Position numbers and translations under genes: made by a program. Below the pieces are notes generated by a model. That model ran no database searches. It was given only the letters and a program-made list of their open reading frames with translations, and was not told the origin of the DNA. Of a stretch of DNA of 64,000 bases, positions 33,786-42,409 are shown in pieces (position 1 is the stretch's first letter; each line of letters opens with the position of its first letter). Source of the DNA: Saprospiraceae bacterium (GTDB taxonomy: Bacteria > Bacteroidota > Bacteroidia > Chitinophagales > Saprospiraceae); contig JANQPA010000050.1 of NCBI GenBank assembly GCA_028285545.1, positions 169,251-233,250 on the forward strand, read 5' to 3'.

Positions 33786-35721
33786 TGTTCTCCAGTCGTT
33801 CGATTAAACGAGAAGAAATTCTCACAAAATTCATTTCCGTAATAATTCCCACCAATTCTTTATCCTGAACTACTGGCAGGCATCCAATCTTATTTTCCCT
33901 CATTATTTTAATAGCATCCAGGATGGTAGCAGAAGGGCTGATGGTTAAGGGTTTTTGAACCATAATGTCATTAATAGTGGATTGATCCGATCTTTCTTTA
34001 TTCCTGTCCTTGCTAGAAAAATAACGCAATAGTAAACGGGAGGTGATCAAGCCTACCAGCTTGCCTTTAGCATCTTCTACAGGGACGTATCTAAGTTTCC
34101 TCCAATCCATTAATTCGGATACGAGTTCAATGATGTCATCTTTTTGAACAGTAAATAAGTCGGTTTCCATAAATTCTCCGACTTTTAAATTAGATGGACT
34201 ATAGTGGTCTAAATCGAAAGCTTTAGGCATTTTCCAGGTATGTACAGGCTTGGATTTGCCTTGGTTTTGGATAATGGATGCAGTCAAAACACTTAAGGCT
34301 TCATCTTTTTCAACCTCATTCCTTAGTTTGCTGTATGCTCTGAGCTGCCAGCGGGCCCCATTTGTATGTTCTTTGGCTCTGGCTTCTATGATTCCAAGAT
34401 ATTTGTCGATGTCTTTTTTGTGAACGCCCTTATTTTCCAGGCCTTTTCTGGAAAGGGGTAATAATTCTTTTAAAATGAGGTCAGAAGCAGATATTTTTTT
34501 ATCATTAAACCAAGTGAACTTATTATCAATTCCATATTTTGCTGCTTTGGCAAAATTGTCCATGACATCCTCCCAACTCATTTTTTTACGGATATCATCA
34601 CACTCTTCAGCTAAGCCTTCAACGGCTCCCAGCCAAAAGGCTGCATTGGCGATTTCATCTACTACAGTTGGTCCGGAGGGTAAAACTCGGTTTTCGATTC
34701 TCAAATGAGGTTGGCCATTATCACTTATTCCATAACAAGGTCTATTCCAGCGATAGACTGTAGAGTTATGGACTTGTAAGGCTCTGAGCTTAGGTACTTT
34801 CTCATCTTTGATCATACCAAGTGAATCCTCTTCAACATCGGCACTTAGTAAAACCCTAAAGCGTGCAATATCTTCTTTATAAATCTCCATAATGGATTTT
34901 TCCAGCCAGCCACTCCCAAAACTAACCCTGGGGCTCCACTCTCTTTGGTAGTATTCTGATTTGGGTTTACGAGTATCTAGTGCCTGTTGAAACAAAGCTA
35001 TTCTGCTCTCATGCCATAGTCGCTTACCAAAAACAATAGGAGAGTTAGCGGAAATAGCAATGGTTGGACCGGTTAGAGCCTGGGTAATATTGTACATTTT
35101 AACAAAGTTATCAGGCTTTACCTGGAGATGAACCTGAAAACTGGTATTGCAAGCTTCAATAAGGGGATTACCATGTCTATAATTTAATTCATCAATACCA
35201 CTTAAATGAAGTTGATGATTAGTATCCTCTTCAAAAAAACTATTTTTTATGGCTTCCATTAAGGCTTTGTAGCGCTTTTTAGGGGTTAGATTCTCCATAT
35301 CGAGATCCATTTCTCGAAGGGTAGGCAAAATACCAGTTAGTATTAATTCTGCATTTTCTTTTTTTAAGGCCTCGGAAACGATGCTCAGATTAGTTTGAAT
35401 TTCTTTTTCCATCTGACTAAGACATGCTCCTTTAAAAACCCTCGGTGTTAAATTGAGTTCTAGGTTAAAACGGGCTAGTTCTGTTTCTACCCAATCATGT
35501 CCTTTAAGGTGATCAAGAGCCTTCATGGCAATGGTAGCTGGTTTATAGGTTTCTTTATCCACCAGGCAAAGTTCCTGCTCGGCCCCTATGCGCATGGTAT
35601 CCGTCTCAAACCAATCATTTTCCAACATATATTCCAGGGCCTCAACATCCTGGAGTAAATTTTTAACAAATCGCTGCATTTGCGATCCACTAGAGGCTAA
35701 TGATACTTTTTGTTCGCCCAT
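33778..35721 (-). CDS. Glutamate-cysteine ligase family 2 (GCS2-like) protein fused to CBS domains
   Basis: I start at MGEQKVSLASSGSQM (647 residues), the usual N-terminus of this family; an ATG 117 bp upstream is also in frame. Residues about 1-480 are a carboxylate-amine ligase of the GCS2 type: RIGAEQELCLVDKETYKP, YRHGNPLIEACNTSFQVHLQ, ALTGPTIAISANSPIVFGKR, PHLRIENRVLPSGPTVVDE. Residues about 510-645 hold two CBS motifs (VGEFMETDLFTVQKDDIIEL and INDIMVQKPLTISPSATILD). CBS pairs bind adenosine nucleotides, so energy-state control of a gamma-glutamyl ligation is inferred. Confidence 0.88.
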   Translation of the reverse strand: MGEQKVSLASSGSQMQRFVKNLLQDVEALEYMLENDWFETDTMRIGAEQELCLVDKETYKPATIAMKALDHLKGHDWVETELARFNLELNLTPRVFKGACLSQMEKEIQTNLSIVSEALKKENAELILTGILPTLREMDLDMENLTPKKRYKALMEAIKNSFFEEDTNHQLHLSGIDELNYRHGNPLIEACNTSFQVHLQVKPDNFVKMYNITQALTGPTIAISANSPIVFGKRLWHESRIALFQQALDTRKPKSEYYQREWSPRVSFGSGWLEKSIMEIYKEDIARFRVLLSADVEEDSLGMIKDEKVPKLRALQVHNSTVYRWNRPCYGISDNGQPHLRIENRVLPSGPTVVDEIANAAFWLGAVEGLAEECDDIRKKMSWEDVMDNFAKAAKYGIDNKFTWFNDKKISASDLILKELLPLSRKGLENKGVHKKDIDKYLGIIEARAKEHTNGARWQLRAYSKLRNEVEKDEALSVLTASIIQNQGKSKPVHTWKMPKAFDLDHYSPSNLKVGEFMETDLFTVQKDDIIELVSELMDWRKLRYVPVEDAKGKLVGLITSRLLLRYFSSKDRNKERSDQSTINDIMVQKPLTISPSATILDAIKIMRENKIGCLPVVQDKELVGIITEMNFVRISSRLIERLENKK

Positions 35722-35860
35722 AATAGCAATTGACTTATTCGTTCTTGAAATAGTTTCGGCCAGTTTTGTTATTAAGTTTACCAATAATATAGAGAATGTA
35801 CTAGCTTGCCGAAATTTACGTTCGATAGTAATATACAAGGAAAGAATTAAATATTAAAAG

Positions 35861-36382
35861 ATGAGCAAATACTCGATTGTTTTTTTGTTGCTGCTTACAG
35901 CATTCGCCTGTAAACAAGATACTGGAGTACGATTATTTGAGATGGTATATCCGAATACCCGTTTTGTAATTCCAGCCGGATTAAGCGCTGCCCTCCCTAG
36001 AGTTTTTGAAGATAGAGTTTCTTCAAATATTGAGTTTTATCTTAATGAGAATATGGTGGATTCCACCCAAATCAAAGCTATTAATCCATTTTCTGCCACC
36101 ATCAGATCTTTGGATAATGAAGATTATGATTATATCCGTGAAATTTCTGTGAGAGCCTGCCCTGACGGCCCCGAACCTTGTACCATTGCTGATGAAATAT
36201 TTTATATTGATAATATTGTTAACCGTGCAGGAAGTGAAGTACGGTTATTGCCTACCTTGAGAAATGCTCGAAAAATCCTATTGGAACCCCGCTTTAAACT
36301 AGAGATCCTTTTCTTCTTTGCATTCACAACGCCTTATTCTGTAGATAGCCAGTTTGATATGGTCTTTGAAGTGGTTGAATAG
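35861..36382 (+). CDS. Hypothetical lipoprotein
   Basis: A 173-residue protein with a lipoprotein signal (MSKYSIVFLLLLTAFAC). The mature part is predicted beta-rich with no motif I recognise (LFEMVYPNTRFVIPAGLSAA, then ISVRACPDGPEPCTIADEIF). Two cysteines in ACPDGPEPC could form a disulphide. It is divergent from the GCS2-CBS gene and followed within 2 bp by a heptamer hairpin. Function unknown. Confidence 0.75.
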   Translation: MSKYSIVFLLLLTAFACKQDTGVRLFEMVYPNTRFVIPAGLSAALPRVFEDRVSSNIEFYLNENMVDSTQIKAINPFSATIRSLDNEDYDYIREISVRACPDGPEPCTIADEIFYIDNIVNRAGSEVRLLPTLRNARKILLEPRFKLEILFFFAFTTPYSVDSQFDMVFEVVE

Positions 36383-36384
36383 GA

Positions 36385-36441
36385 GTAGAAGGTAGAAAGT
36401 AGAAAGATTTGTCCTTTTACTTTCTACCTTCTACTTTTTAC
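36385..36441. repeat. Compact GTAGAAA heptamer hairpin between convergent genes
   Basis: GTAGAAG, GTAGAAA, GT (36385-36400) is perfectly complementary over 16 bp to 36419-36434, with an 18-nt loop; further 7-mers extend both arms. It starts 2 bp after one stop codon and ends 3 bp before the next gene on the other strand, so it could act as a bidirectional terminator. Confidence 0.75.
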
Positions 36442-36444
36442 CGT

Positions 36445-38235
36445 TTACATGAATCGTTGTAAATCTCTACCTACCAGGCTTTCCAAAGTAGCCAAAGCCA
36501 GGCCAGAAGCTTCATTATATTTAAAACCTTTGTCCATAAAGAAATCTTCTAATCTTACCTGAGTTTGGAAATAAGCTACTTTTAAAGAAGTAACCATTCG
36601 TTGGTGTAGAGGATCAGATAAAGACCAGTTATTTAGGTTAGCCCAAAGATCTCTGTTCCATCTTTCATAGGTTGCTTGATTAGATTTTTCTAAACCTGCA
36701 CTTGTAGTATATAATTGAGAACGCAGGGAAGCATCGGCAGCAGCTTCTTGCGGATTAACTTTTCGGTTGCCACTCATATCACTAGAGATTGCTACCAGCA
36801 TTCTAATCTCCTCCCACTCCATAAAGTTTCCACAATTTTGCATCAAAAAACTTGAAGAATTAAGATTGGCAAATACGGCCTGGGCGGTGGCACTTTCTTG
36901 AGGGTGTTTTTCAACCAGCCAGCAAGGAGTGGCATATGTATTATTGGGAGATCCATGGATAAATAATAAATGAAGGACCAGTTGGCTCCAGTCATTATAG
37001 GCATAAGTAGCAGAATAATCAAAAGGAGCAGGTCCCTGGAATTGTCCGGAATAAGCCTGTTTGATGGCAGCATTCATCATTTGATTCACCTCATTGGTTG
37101 GGCCTAGCGAGCCGAAAAGACGATATGCCTTATAGGCTATAGCTATCGCCTCCCTGGAGCCGTCAATTACAGATTGAGCATTTGGATTATTAGGCAAATT
37201 GTTGAGCGCTTGTTGTAAAGGGCGCATATCTGCCTGCCCCGACTCAGCATACTGTGATAGTACTGCATATTTTTGCAGATCTCTGTTTTGCTGCATCAGT
37301 GTTGAATAACCAGCAGTCGTACCAGGACCATAATAGCCATCTAATTGCCCATTATAGGTACCTGCCAATTTTAATACTTTCTGTAATTCAATTACGGAGG
37401 TTCTTTTCACCTGAGAGCGAATATTGGGCTGCCTGTCGATGCCCTTAACCCCCGAATAAGTATTGTTATTATTACTGGCATTCGGTGATTTTGGCTGAAC
37501 CTGAGGCTGACCATTCATCGGTATCATAGACTCATATCCCCTTGGGCTGGGTTGGCGTGAAGTTATCACTTCCTTTTTAGTAGCAGCTGGAGGAGAGGGG
37601 CGTTTTATTTTGGCATTATTATTTGATTGACTCACAGCCACGGGTCGATCCTCTAGCTGAATGGGAATCAATGGCTTTTTCAGGCCTGTTTCAAATGAAG
37701 ACAAACCCTTTATCAAAGTTTCGTTTACATTTTTTATAAATGCATCATCAAAACCAGAGGCCCGAATATGTTCCAGATCTCTCTTGGCTGCCTCGAAGGA
37801 CGGGTAAATTCCAGTGGCTATTTTTATCTTATCCCCGTCAATCATTGCATAAAGGTTTTGAAGAGGTTCAAATTTTTGCCACTCAATTTCCTGATTAAAA
37901 ATACGGGTAGCTACCTGAATAACCGTAACCTCATTGTTTGGACGGAGTTTTTGCTCTACAACTGAGGCTTCCGTATACATAGGTTTGATTTTATTCATCA
38001 GCTCAACAGCCGCTTTTTTATTATCGAATCCACCAATGTATACTTTGGCAATATTTTGTTGGAGGTCTTCCTTGTATAGAAAACCATACCGTTTAAGAAG
38101 TGAAAATTGTTCTGCCTGCGGATCTGGATAGTTTCCCACAAAAACAGTATAAAACGTGTTACTCTGGCCAAAAACTAAGGATGGGAATAGGAAAGTAATT
38201 CCTGCTAAGATTAGAAGGTAGGTTTTTTTATGCAT
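36445..38235 (-). CDS. Secreted SPOR-like protein with peptidoglycan-binding-like segment
   Basis: A 596-residue protein with a signal peptide (1-23). Two SPOR-like modules follow (about 27-95, FYTVFVGNYPDPQ to KVYIGGFDNKKAAVELMNKI; about 102-170, ending KIATGIYPSFEAAKRDLEHI). A low-complexity Pro/Asn linker (about 200-280) precedes a PG-binding-1-like stretch (VIELQKVLKLAGTYNGQLDG) and a helical domain of about 280 residues that I do not recognise. SPOR domains bind denuded glycan strands, so a role at the cell wall or division site is plausible. Monocistronic. Confidence 0.75.
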   Translation of the reverse strand: MHKKTYLLILAGITFLFPSLVFGQSNTFYTVFVGNYPDPQAEQFSLLKRYGFLYKEDLQQNIAKVYIGGFDNKKAAVELMNKIKPMYTEASVVEQKLRPNNEVTVIQVATRIFNQEIEWQKFEPLQNLYAMIDGDKIKIATGIYPSFEAAKRDLEHIRASGFDDAFIKNVNETLIKGLSSFETGLKKPLIPIQLEDRPVAVSQSNNNAKIKRPSPPAATKKEVITSRQPSPRGYESMIPMNGQPQVQPKSPNASNNNNTYSGVKGIDRQPNIRSQVKRTSVIELQKVLKLAGTYNGQLDGYYGPGTTAGYSTLMQQNRDLQKYAVLSQYAESGQADMRPLQQALNNLPNNPNAQSVIDGSREAIAIAYKAYRLFGSLGPTNEVNQMMNAAIKQAYSGQFQGPAPFDYSATYAYNDWSQLVLHLLFIHGSPNNTYATPCWLVEKHPQESATAQAVFANLNSSSFLMQNCGNFMEWEEIRMLVAISSDMSGNRKVNPQEAAADASLRSQLYTTSAGLEKSNQATYERWNRDLWANLNNWSLSDPLHQRMVTSLKVAYFQTQVRLEDFFMDKGFKYNEASGLALATLESLVGRDLQRFM

Positions 38236-38396
38236 AACTCTCTTTTTTTCAGTCTTAACGAAGAAAAAAGGAATTATGATGCACAGATAACATTTTTTTG
38301 AAAAAAAAATCTCAGAAAGGAGAAAAAACAGGGATTTTTACTCTGTAAAGTCAAACAATCAATATTTTATACAGTAAAAAAAGGATTATTGATAAT

Positions 38397-38505
38397 GGTA
38401 GAAAGTAAAAGGTAGAAGGTAGAAAGTAGAAAGTAGAAAGACAATTATTTTAATCGTCCTTCTACCTTCTACTTTCTACTTCCCTGACTACCGGAGGTAG
38501 TTACC
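38397..38505. repeat. Heptamer element with six GTAGAAA copies and inverted GGTAACTACC module
   Basis: The left arm at 38398-38440 has six 7-mers (GTAGAAA, GTAAAAG, GTAGAAG, GTAGAAA three times). The right arm at 38456-38480 is complementary (CCTTCTACCTTCTACTTTCT). The element ends with a 29-bp module (38477-38505) that is the inverted copy of 15638-15666. Its end is 9 bp from the DUF2911 stop codon. Confidence 0.75.
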
Positions 38506-38513
38506 CTTTACCA

Positions 38514-39152
38514 CTAAGCAGGTTCAACAGAGACTGGGACAGCAACTTTATCCCACTTAAGTACAATGTTATTATCTTCTACCATAAACTCCATTGCTTC
38601 CTGAGTTTCTTCGAGTGTTTGAGGAGTAACCGTTACTCTAAGTACGTCTTTATCTTCTGTGTAATTTCCATCTCCCCACATACCGGAATCTTCATTAAAA
38701 ATAACCACCCATTCAGTTTCGCCTGGAATGGTAAATAATCCATAGGTTCCAGCTGCTAATTTTTGGCCATTAATATTAACATCTGAAGAGAGGGTGATGC
38801 TGGTACATTTATTAGCTCCTGTACGCCATACCTCATCATAGGGTTCGAGGTCCCCCCAAATGGTTCTTCCCTTAACAGACGGACTTCCATAATTAATAGT
38901 AACTTCTGCGCCCCCTACAGTCCCTTTCATTTCTTTTCTTGGACTTGGAATACCAGATTCAATAACAGATATGGTGAAATTCTCACCAGTAATCGTTCCT
39001 GCATCCTCTGTATCCAAAGGTGCTTCTTCTGTTGTTTCTTCTGTTGTTTCTTCATCGGTTTGATCTTCTTCAGTTGATGTGTTTGATGTACAGGCAACCA
39101 GACCGAAAATGGCCAGGCCAAAAAACAATTGGATCCAATTGATACTTTTCAT
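38514..39152 (-). CDS. DUF2911 lipoprotein
   Basis: I start at MKSINWIQLFFGLAIF (212 residues), which gives a lipobox (LVAC); an ATG 81 bp upstream is unlikely. After the signal comes a Thr/Glu-rich linker encoded by a short tandem repeat (TEETTEETTEE). The DUF2911 domain follows: KGTVGGAEVTINYGSPSVKG, WGDLEPYDEVWRTGANKCTS, AAGTYGLFTIPGETEWVVIF, and a C-terminal WDKVAVPVSV strand. The family is widespread in Bacteroidota, exported and uncharacterised. Confidence 0.9.
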   Translation of the reverse strand: MKSINWIQLFFGLAIFGLVACTSNTSTEEDQTDEETTEETTEEAPLDTEDAGTITGENFTISVIESGIPSPRKEMKGTVGGAEVTINYGSPSVKGRTIWGDLEPYDEVWRTGANKCTSITLSSDVNINGQKLAAGTYGLFTIPGETEWVVIFNEDSGMWGDGNYTEDKDVLRVTVTPQTLEETQEAMEFMVEDNNIVLKWDKVAVPVSVEPA

Positions 39153-39311
39153 AATTTTTTTTTTGGTGCGTGTTAAATGAATTCTACAACAAATAAAAGG
39201 AAATTTTGTCAAATCAAATTTGGATGATTTCAAAACTAAATTAATCTAAATCAGGTATTTGGGGATATTAAATCATAGATTGTGAAGAATTTAACATTTG
39301 AATAAGAAATA

Positions 39312-40166
39312 ATGGACTCAGGCAATCCGAAGTTTCAAGATGGGGAGTTTGTGAAAATTGACTTCTTCGATAAGCAGAATATTGAAGATGTGCCGCCTAT
39401 TTCACAGCGACGGGATTTTTTTGAAATTATCTTTTTTAAAAATATTGCCGGCTTAGACCATTATGTAGACTTTTCGCCCAATACAGCTCAAAATGGAGAC
39501 ATATTTGTGGTACAACCAGGTCAGGTTCACTATTTTAAATCTATGGTCGGTGAGCAATATGAAATGGTAATTCTTTCCTTCTCCAAATCCTTTAAAAGAG
39601 AATTGTGCCTGGATGAATCAATAACCAATTTTTTTGACCAGCTTGAATTCCAGTCTATTATTTTCAATTTTGATGATTGCCGTTCAAAAGACCTGGACTA
39701 TTGTTTGTGGCAATTAGAGTATGAAATTGTGGTTAAAGCACAATTTTGGGATCGAATGATTTTACACTACATACGCATGCTGATTACCTTACTCAATCGG
39801 GATGGCATTGAAAATGGAAGAATGCCCCAAATGAATCAGTTTATGCGTGCCAACCATCAATTCAAAAAAATGGTTGAAGCCAATTTTGTGCATCACCTTG
39901 ATGTTTCAGATTATGCTAAACTGTTAAAAATTTCCATCAAAGACCTTCGCCTTACAACTCAAGAAGCGATGCGAATTCTTCCGGGTGAATATATCAATTG
40001 GCGCCTTAACCTGGAGGCCAAAAGACTTTTGTTTTTTAAACAACTTGAAATCGGTCAGATTGCTGAAAGATTGGGGTTTAAAAAAACAGCTCACTTTGTC
40101 CAATTCTTTTTAGAAAAAAACAATACTTCTCCTAAACATTTCCAGGAAACATTAGAACACGCCTGA
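39312..40166 (+). CDS. AraC-family transcriptional regulator
   Basis: A 284-residue protein with an N-terminal cupin-like sensor part (about 25-90, GDIFVVQPGQVHYFKSM) and a C-terminal double helix-turn-helix (about 185-284; the second HTH is IGQIAERLGFKKTAHFVQFF followed by NTSPKHFQ). The ligand is unknown. A pirin-family gene remnant lies 150 bp downstream on the same strand; pirins are often next to such regulators, so this may be the regulator left after its target decayed. Confidence 0.9.
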   Translation: MDSGNPKFQDGEFVKIDFFDKQNIEDVPPISQRRDFFEIIFFKNIAGLDHYVDFSPNTAQNGDIFVVQPGQVHYFKSMVGEQYEMVILSFSKSFKRELCLDESITNFFDQLEFQSIIFNFDDCRSKDLDYCLWQLEYEIVVKAQFWDRMILHYIRMLITLLNRDGIENGRMPQMNQFMRANHQFKKMVEANFVHHLDVSDYAKLLKISIKDLRLTTQEAMRILPGEYINWRLNLEAKRLLFFKQLEIGQIAERLGFKKTAHFVQFFLEKNNTSPKHFQETLEHA

Positions 40167-40319
40167 TCTAAATCTGAGGCTCATTTCTGTATTAAATAAG
40201 ATGTTTATCACCTGCTTTAACCTTAAAATTCAATATTTATTTTTTTGGATATACCATGCAAACAAACTCTTTCACTAGGTTGTTTTATCATACAAAATAG
40301 TGGAGAATGAGAAGAATAA

Positions 40320-40493
40320 AATATTTCAATTGAGTTGCAAGCCTTGTCAGAAACTCGCATCTTGTTCTTAGCAGGAGTTCCCATTGACGAGCCTGTGGCC
40401 CAGTGGGGCCCTTATGTTATGAATACCCAAACGGAGATTTTAGAAGCGATGAGGGATTATCAGATGGGAAAAATGGGCTTTTACGTAGATTAA
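40320..40493 (+). pseudogene. Pirin-family gene remnant (C-terminal fragment)
   Basis: An open stretch of 57 codons, preceded by an in-frame TAA and lacking a start codon, encodes LSETRILFLAGVPIDEPVAQ, then WGPYVMNTQTEILEAMRDYQ, and ends MGKMGFYVD*. This is the C-terminal end of a pirin (the LLxGxPxxEPVxxxGPYVMNTxxEIxxAxxDY pattern). About 230 upstream residues, including the metal-binding cupin, are missing. Deletion remnant. Confidence 0.75.
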
Positions 40494-40578
40494 TTGTAAT
40501 GCTATGGTTAAATTTTTGATAAATTGAAACCATTGCCTATAGATATATCGTTTGTATAGATAAGTTCATTGCAACAAA

Positions 40579-40622
40579 AATTAAATATTTTCTGCCCCGG
40601 ACGGGGCAGAAAATATTTAATT
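40579..40622. terminator. 44-bp near-perfect palindrome
   Basis: Arms 40579-40599 and 40602-40622 are perfectly complementary over 21 bp with only a 2-nt centre (GA). The GC-rich core (CTGCCCCG / CGGGGCAG) is framed by A/T-rich ends that give U tracts in both directions. It lies between the pirin remnant and the next gene. Probable bidirectional terminator; a protein-binding palindrome is the alternative. Confidence 0.6.
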
Positions 40623-40682
40623 ACTTATGTTAATGAGTATTTAACTACTTTTGCAAGTTATTGTTGACATAATACTTTTTTT

Positions 40683-40982
40683 ATGAAGCGTACATTCATG
40701 GTAGAGTTTGAATTACCGGAAGTTATGACTGACGAATTCATGTCTTTAATTCCGGAACAGCGGTATGTGATCAATAAGATGATGTCTGAGGGACAGTTGA
40801 AATCTTATTCACTTGCTCTTGACAGATCCATGCTTTGGGCTGTCTTCGAAGCCGATTCGGAATTTGAAGTGTTGGAATTTATAGCACAAATGCCGCTCAG
40901 TGATTTTATGGATCCTTATGTATCCGAGCTAATGTTTCACAATGCAGCCGATGACATCGTTCATCAGTTTTCTTTGAACTAA
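40683..40982 (+). CDS. Muconolactone isomerase-like / YCII-related small protein
   Basis: A 99-residue ferredoxin-like-fold protein (MKRTFMVEFELPEVMTDEFM, later LWAVFEADSEFEVLEFIAQM and PLSDFMDPYVSEL) resembling muconolactone delta-isomerase-like small proteins of the dimeric alpha/beta-barrel superfamily. It lacks the company of an aromatic degradation cluster, so a catabolic role is doubtful. A TACTTTTG box (40646-40653) matches the Bacteroidota -7 promoter element. A GC-rich terminator follows. Confidence 0.75.
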   Translation: MKRTFMVEFELPEVMTDEFMSLIPEQRYVINKMMSEGQLKSYSLALDRSMLWAVFEADSEFEVLEFIAQMPLSDFMDPYVSELMFHNAADDIVHQFSLN

Positions 40983-41035
40983 AAACTAGCGGCAAAGTCG
41001 CGACATCATTTACATAATTCATTTTTCTTCTTCAC

Positions 41036-41068
41036 AACGAGGGAGGTGGGATACCCGCCTCCCTCGTT
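41036..41068 (+). terminator. GC-rich stem-loop terminator
   Basis: AACGAGGGAGGTGG pairs with CCGCCTCCCTCGTT (one G-T pair) around a 5-nt loop, 54 bp after the muconolactone isomerase-like gene. The downstream T tract is short. Confidence 0.5.
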
Positions 41069-41149
41069 TGTAACCATGAGTCATCTATATAAAATTCTAT
41101 AGAAGATAAAATCTCTTTCTTATCAAAAGTGAGGGATTTTTACGTTTAA

Positions 41150-41283
41150 GTTCAGAGTTCAGAGTTCAGAGTTCTGGGTTCAGAGCCAAAGAGAATAATG
41201 AATTGACGGTAAAGTTGCTTATTATGGCTTTTCTTTCAGCCAATCGTCAATAATACTTAGACACTGAACACTGAACCAGGAAC
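41150..41283. repeat. Heptamer element, GTTCAGA family
   Basis: Five in-phase 7-mers (GTTCAGA three times, GTTCTGG, GTTCAGA) occupy 41150-41184. The right arm at 41262-41283 reads CACTGAA, CACTGAA, CCAGGAA, C. An inner inverted repeat (ATTGACG near 41204, CGTCAAT near 41245) extends the fold. The flanks of the 40983-41358 gap hold no gene. Confidence 0.7.
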
Positions 41284-41358
41284 AATTAGCTTGCATGAAG
41301 AACTCCGCTTTAAACTACTTCTAATTCAATATTTGAGTTGACTCATTAAAAAATTAAA

Positions 41359-41898
41359 ATGAAAAAAAGAATTGCCCTTGATATGGATGAAGTTATCGCA
41401 GATATAAATTCTAAATATCTGGATATCTTTGAAAAAGAACTTGGGAAAAGACCTGAAAAAAAAGAGTACTGGGGAAAGAAGTTGTATAAACTTCATCCGG
41501 AGGCTATGAAATTCCGACAAAATTTATTCGAAAAAGGTTTTTTTAGGGATTTGCCAGTCATAAAAGGCAGTCAGGAAGGGGTGAAAGCTCTTATGGAACA
41601 TTATGAGGTGTTTATTACTACGGCTGCTTCGGAATTTAAAAACTCCCTCGGAGATAAACATGAGTGGCTGCAGGAGCATTTTCCCTTCATCCACTGGAAA
41701 AATTTTGTTTTTTGCGGCGACAAAAGTATCATCAGAGCTGATTATATGATTGACGATCATGCCAATAACCTGGAATCCTTTCAAGGTAAAGGCTTATTAT
41801 TTACGGCATCACATAATATTTCAGAAAACAGATTCACCAGAGTAAATAATTGGGAAGAGGTTGTGACCTTTTTTGAAAAGGAAAAAACCTTGGTTTAA
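41359..41898 (+). CDS. 5'(3')-deoxyribonucleotidase (NT5C type)
   Basis: A 179-residue HAD-superfamily phosphatase. The nucleophile motif is IALDMDEVIAD (Asp8 nucleophile, Asp10 acid/base), followed by GFFRDLPVIKGSQEGVKALM, VFITTAAS (motif II) and IIRADYMIDDHANNLESF (motif IV acidic pair). It dephosphorylates deoxynucleoside monophosphates and so trims dNTP pools. A GGAAGTC heptamer array begins three bases after the stop, before the GtrA gene. Confidence 0.9.
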   Translation: MKKRIALDMDEVIADINSKYLDIFEKELGKRPEKKEYWGKKLYKLHPEAMKFRQNLFEKGFFRDLPVIKGSQEGVKALMEHYEVFITTAASEFKNSLGDKHEWLQEHFPFIHWKNFVFCGDKSIIRADYMIDDHANNLESFQGKGLLFTASHNISENRFTRVNNWEEVVTFFEKEKTLV

Positions 41899-41901
41899 GC
41901 C

Positions 41902-41937
41902 GGAAAGTGGAAGTCGGAAGGGGGAAGTCGGAAGGGG
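41902..41937. repeat. Heptamer array, GGAAGTC/GGAAGGG family
   Basis: Five units in strict 7-nt phase: GGAAAGT, GGAAGTC, GGAAGGG, GGAAGTC, GGAAGGG. It starts 3 bp after the nucleotidase stop. It is the same sequence as 11667-11698 in opposite orientation. Confidence 0.65.
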
Positions 41938-41950
41938 ATTAAATTGGGAA

Positions 41951-42403
41951 ATGTGCAAATATGCAGATGTTATGATTAGACAATTGATATTGTTGTGGAA
42001 AAAGTTTGAAAAATTATTTTTACTGAAGGCAAAGTTTGCTTTATCTAGTCTGGTGGCTACTTCTGTCAACATTGCAATTTATATGGTGTTGGTGAACAGG
42101 ATTCTGCCTCCTGTTCCTTCTGAGGTCATTGCTTATTCCATAGCGGTAATCATCAATTTTATTTTACAGAAAAACTTTGTTTTTGATTTAAAAAGAAAGG
42201 TTTCGCATGCTTTTTGGCTCTCTATGCTGGTTTCTTTAGGAGGTTTGCTAATCAGCACTGGAATAATTTATAGTTTGAATCAAGTGCTATTTTTCCAGAA
42301 CCATCAATTGATTACTAAACTATGTGCAGTAGGAATAGTCTTCTTTTATAATTTTTATTTCAAAAGATATGTATTTGAAAAAAAGTTTTTCGAGTTAGAG
42401 TAA
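41951..42403 (+). CDS. GtrA-family membrane protein
   Basis: I start at MCKYADVMIRQL (150 residues); MIRQL at 41972 is an alternative. A longer frame from 41873 would overlap the nucleotidase gene and translate the heptamer array into a Gly/Arg-rich leader, so I reject it. Four membrane helices are present, with the GtrA signature KFALSSLVATSVNIAIYMVL and AVIINFILQKNFVF. GtrA proteins are thought to move lipid-linked sugars or assist cell-surface glycosylation. Confidence 0.85.
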   Translation: MCKYADVMIRQLILLWKKFEKLFLLKAKFALSSLVATSVNIAIYMVLVNRILPPVPSEVIAYSIAVIINFILQKNFVFDLKRKVSHAFWLSMLVSLGGLLISTGIIYSLNQVLFFQNHQLITKLCAVGIVFFYNFYFKRYVFEKKFFELE

Positions 42404-42409
42404 ACTTTC

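Noticed and set aside
38927..39121. Lys/Gln-rich reverse frame within the DUF2911 gene
   Set aside because: Produced by reading the TEETTEE-encoding tandem repeat in another frame.
41873..41950. Upstream ATG for the GtrA gene
   Set aside because: It would overlap the nucleotidase gene and translate the GGAAGTC array into an Arg/Gly leader that lacks family resemblance.
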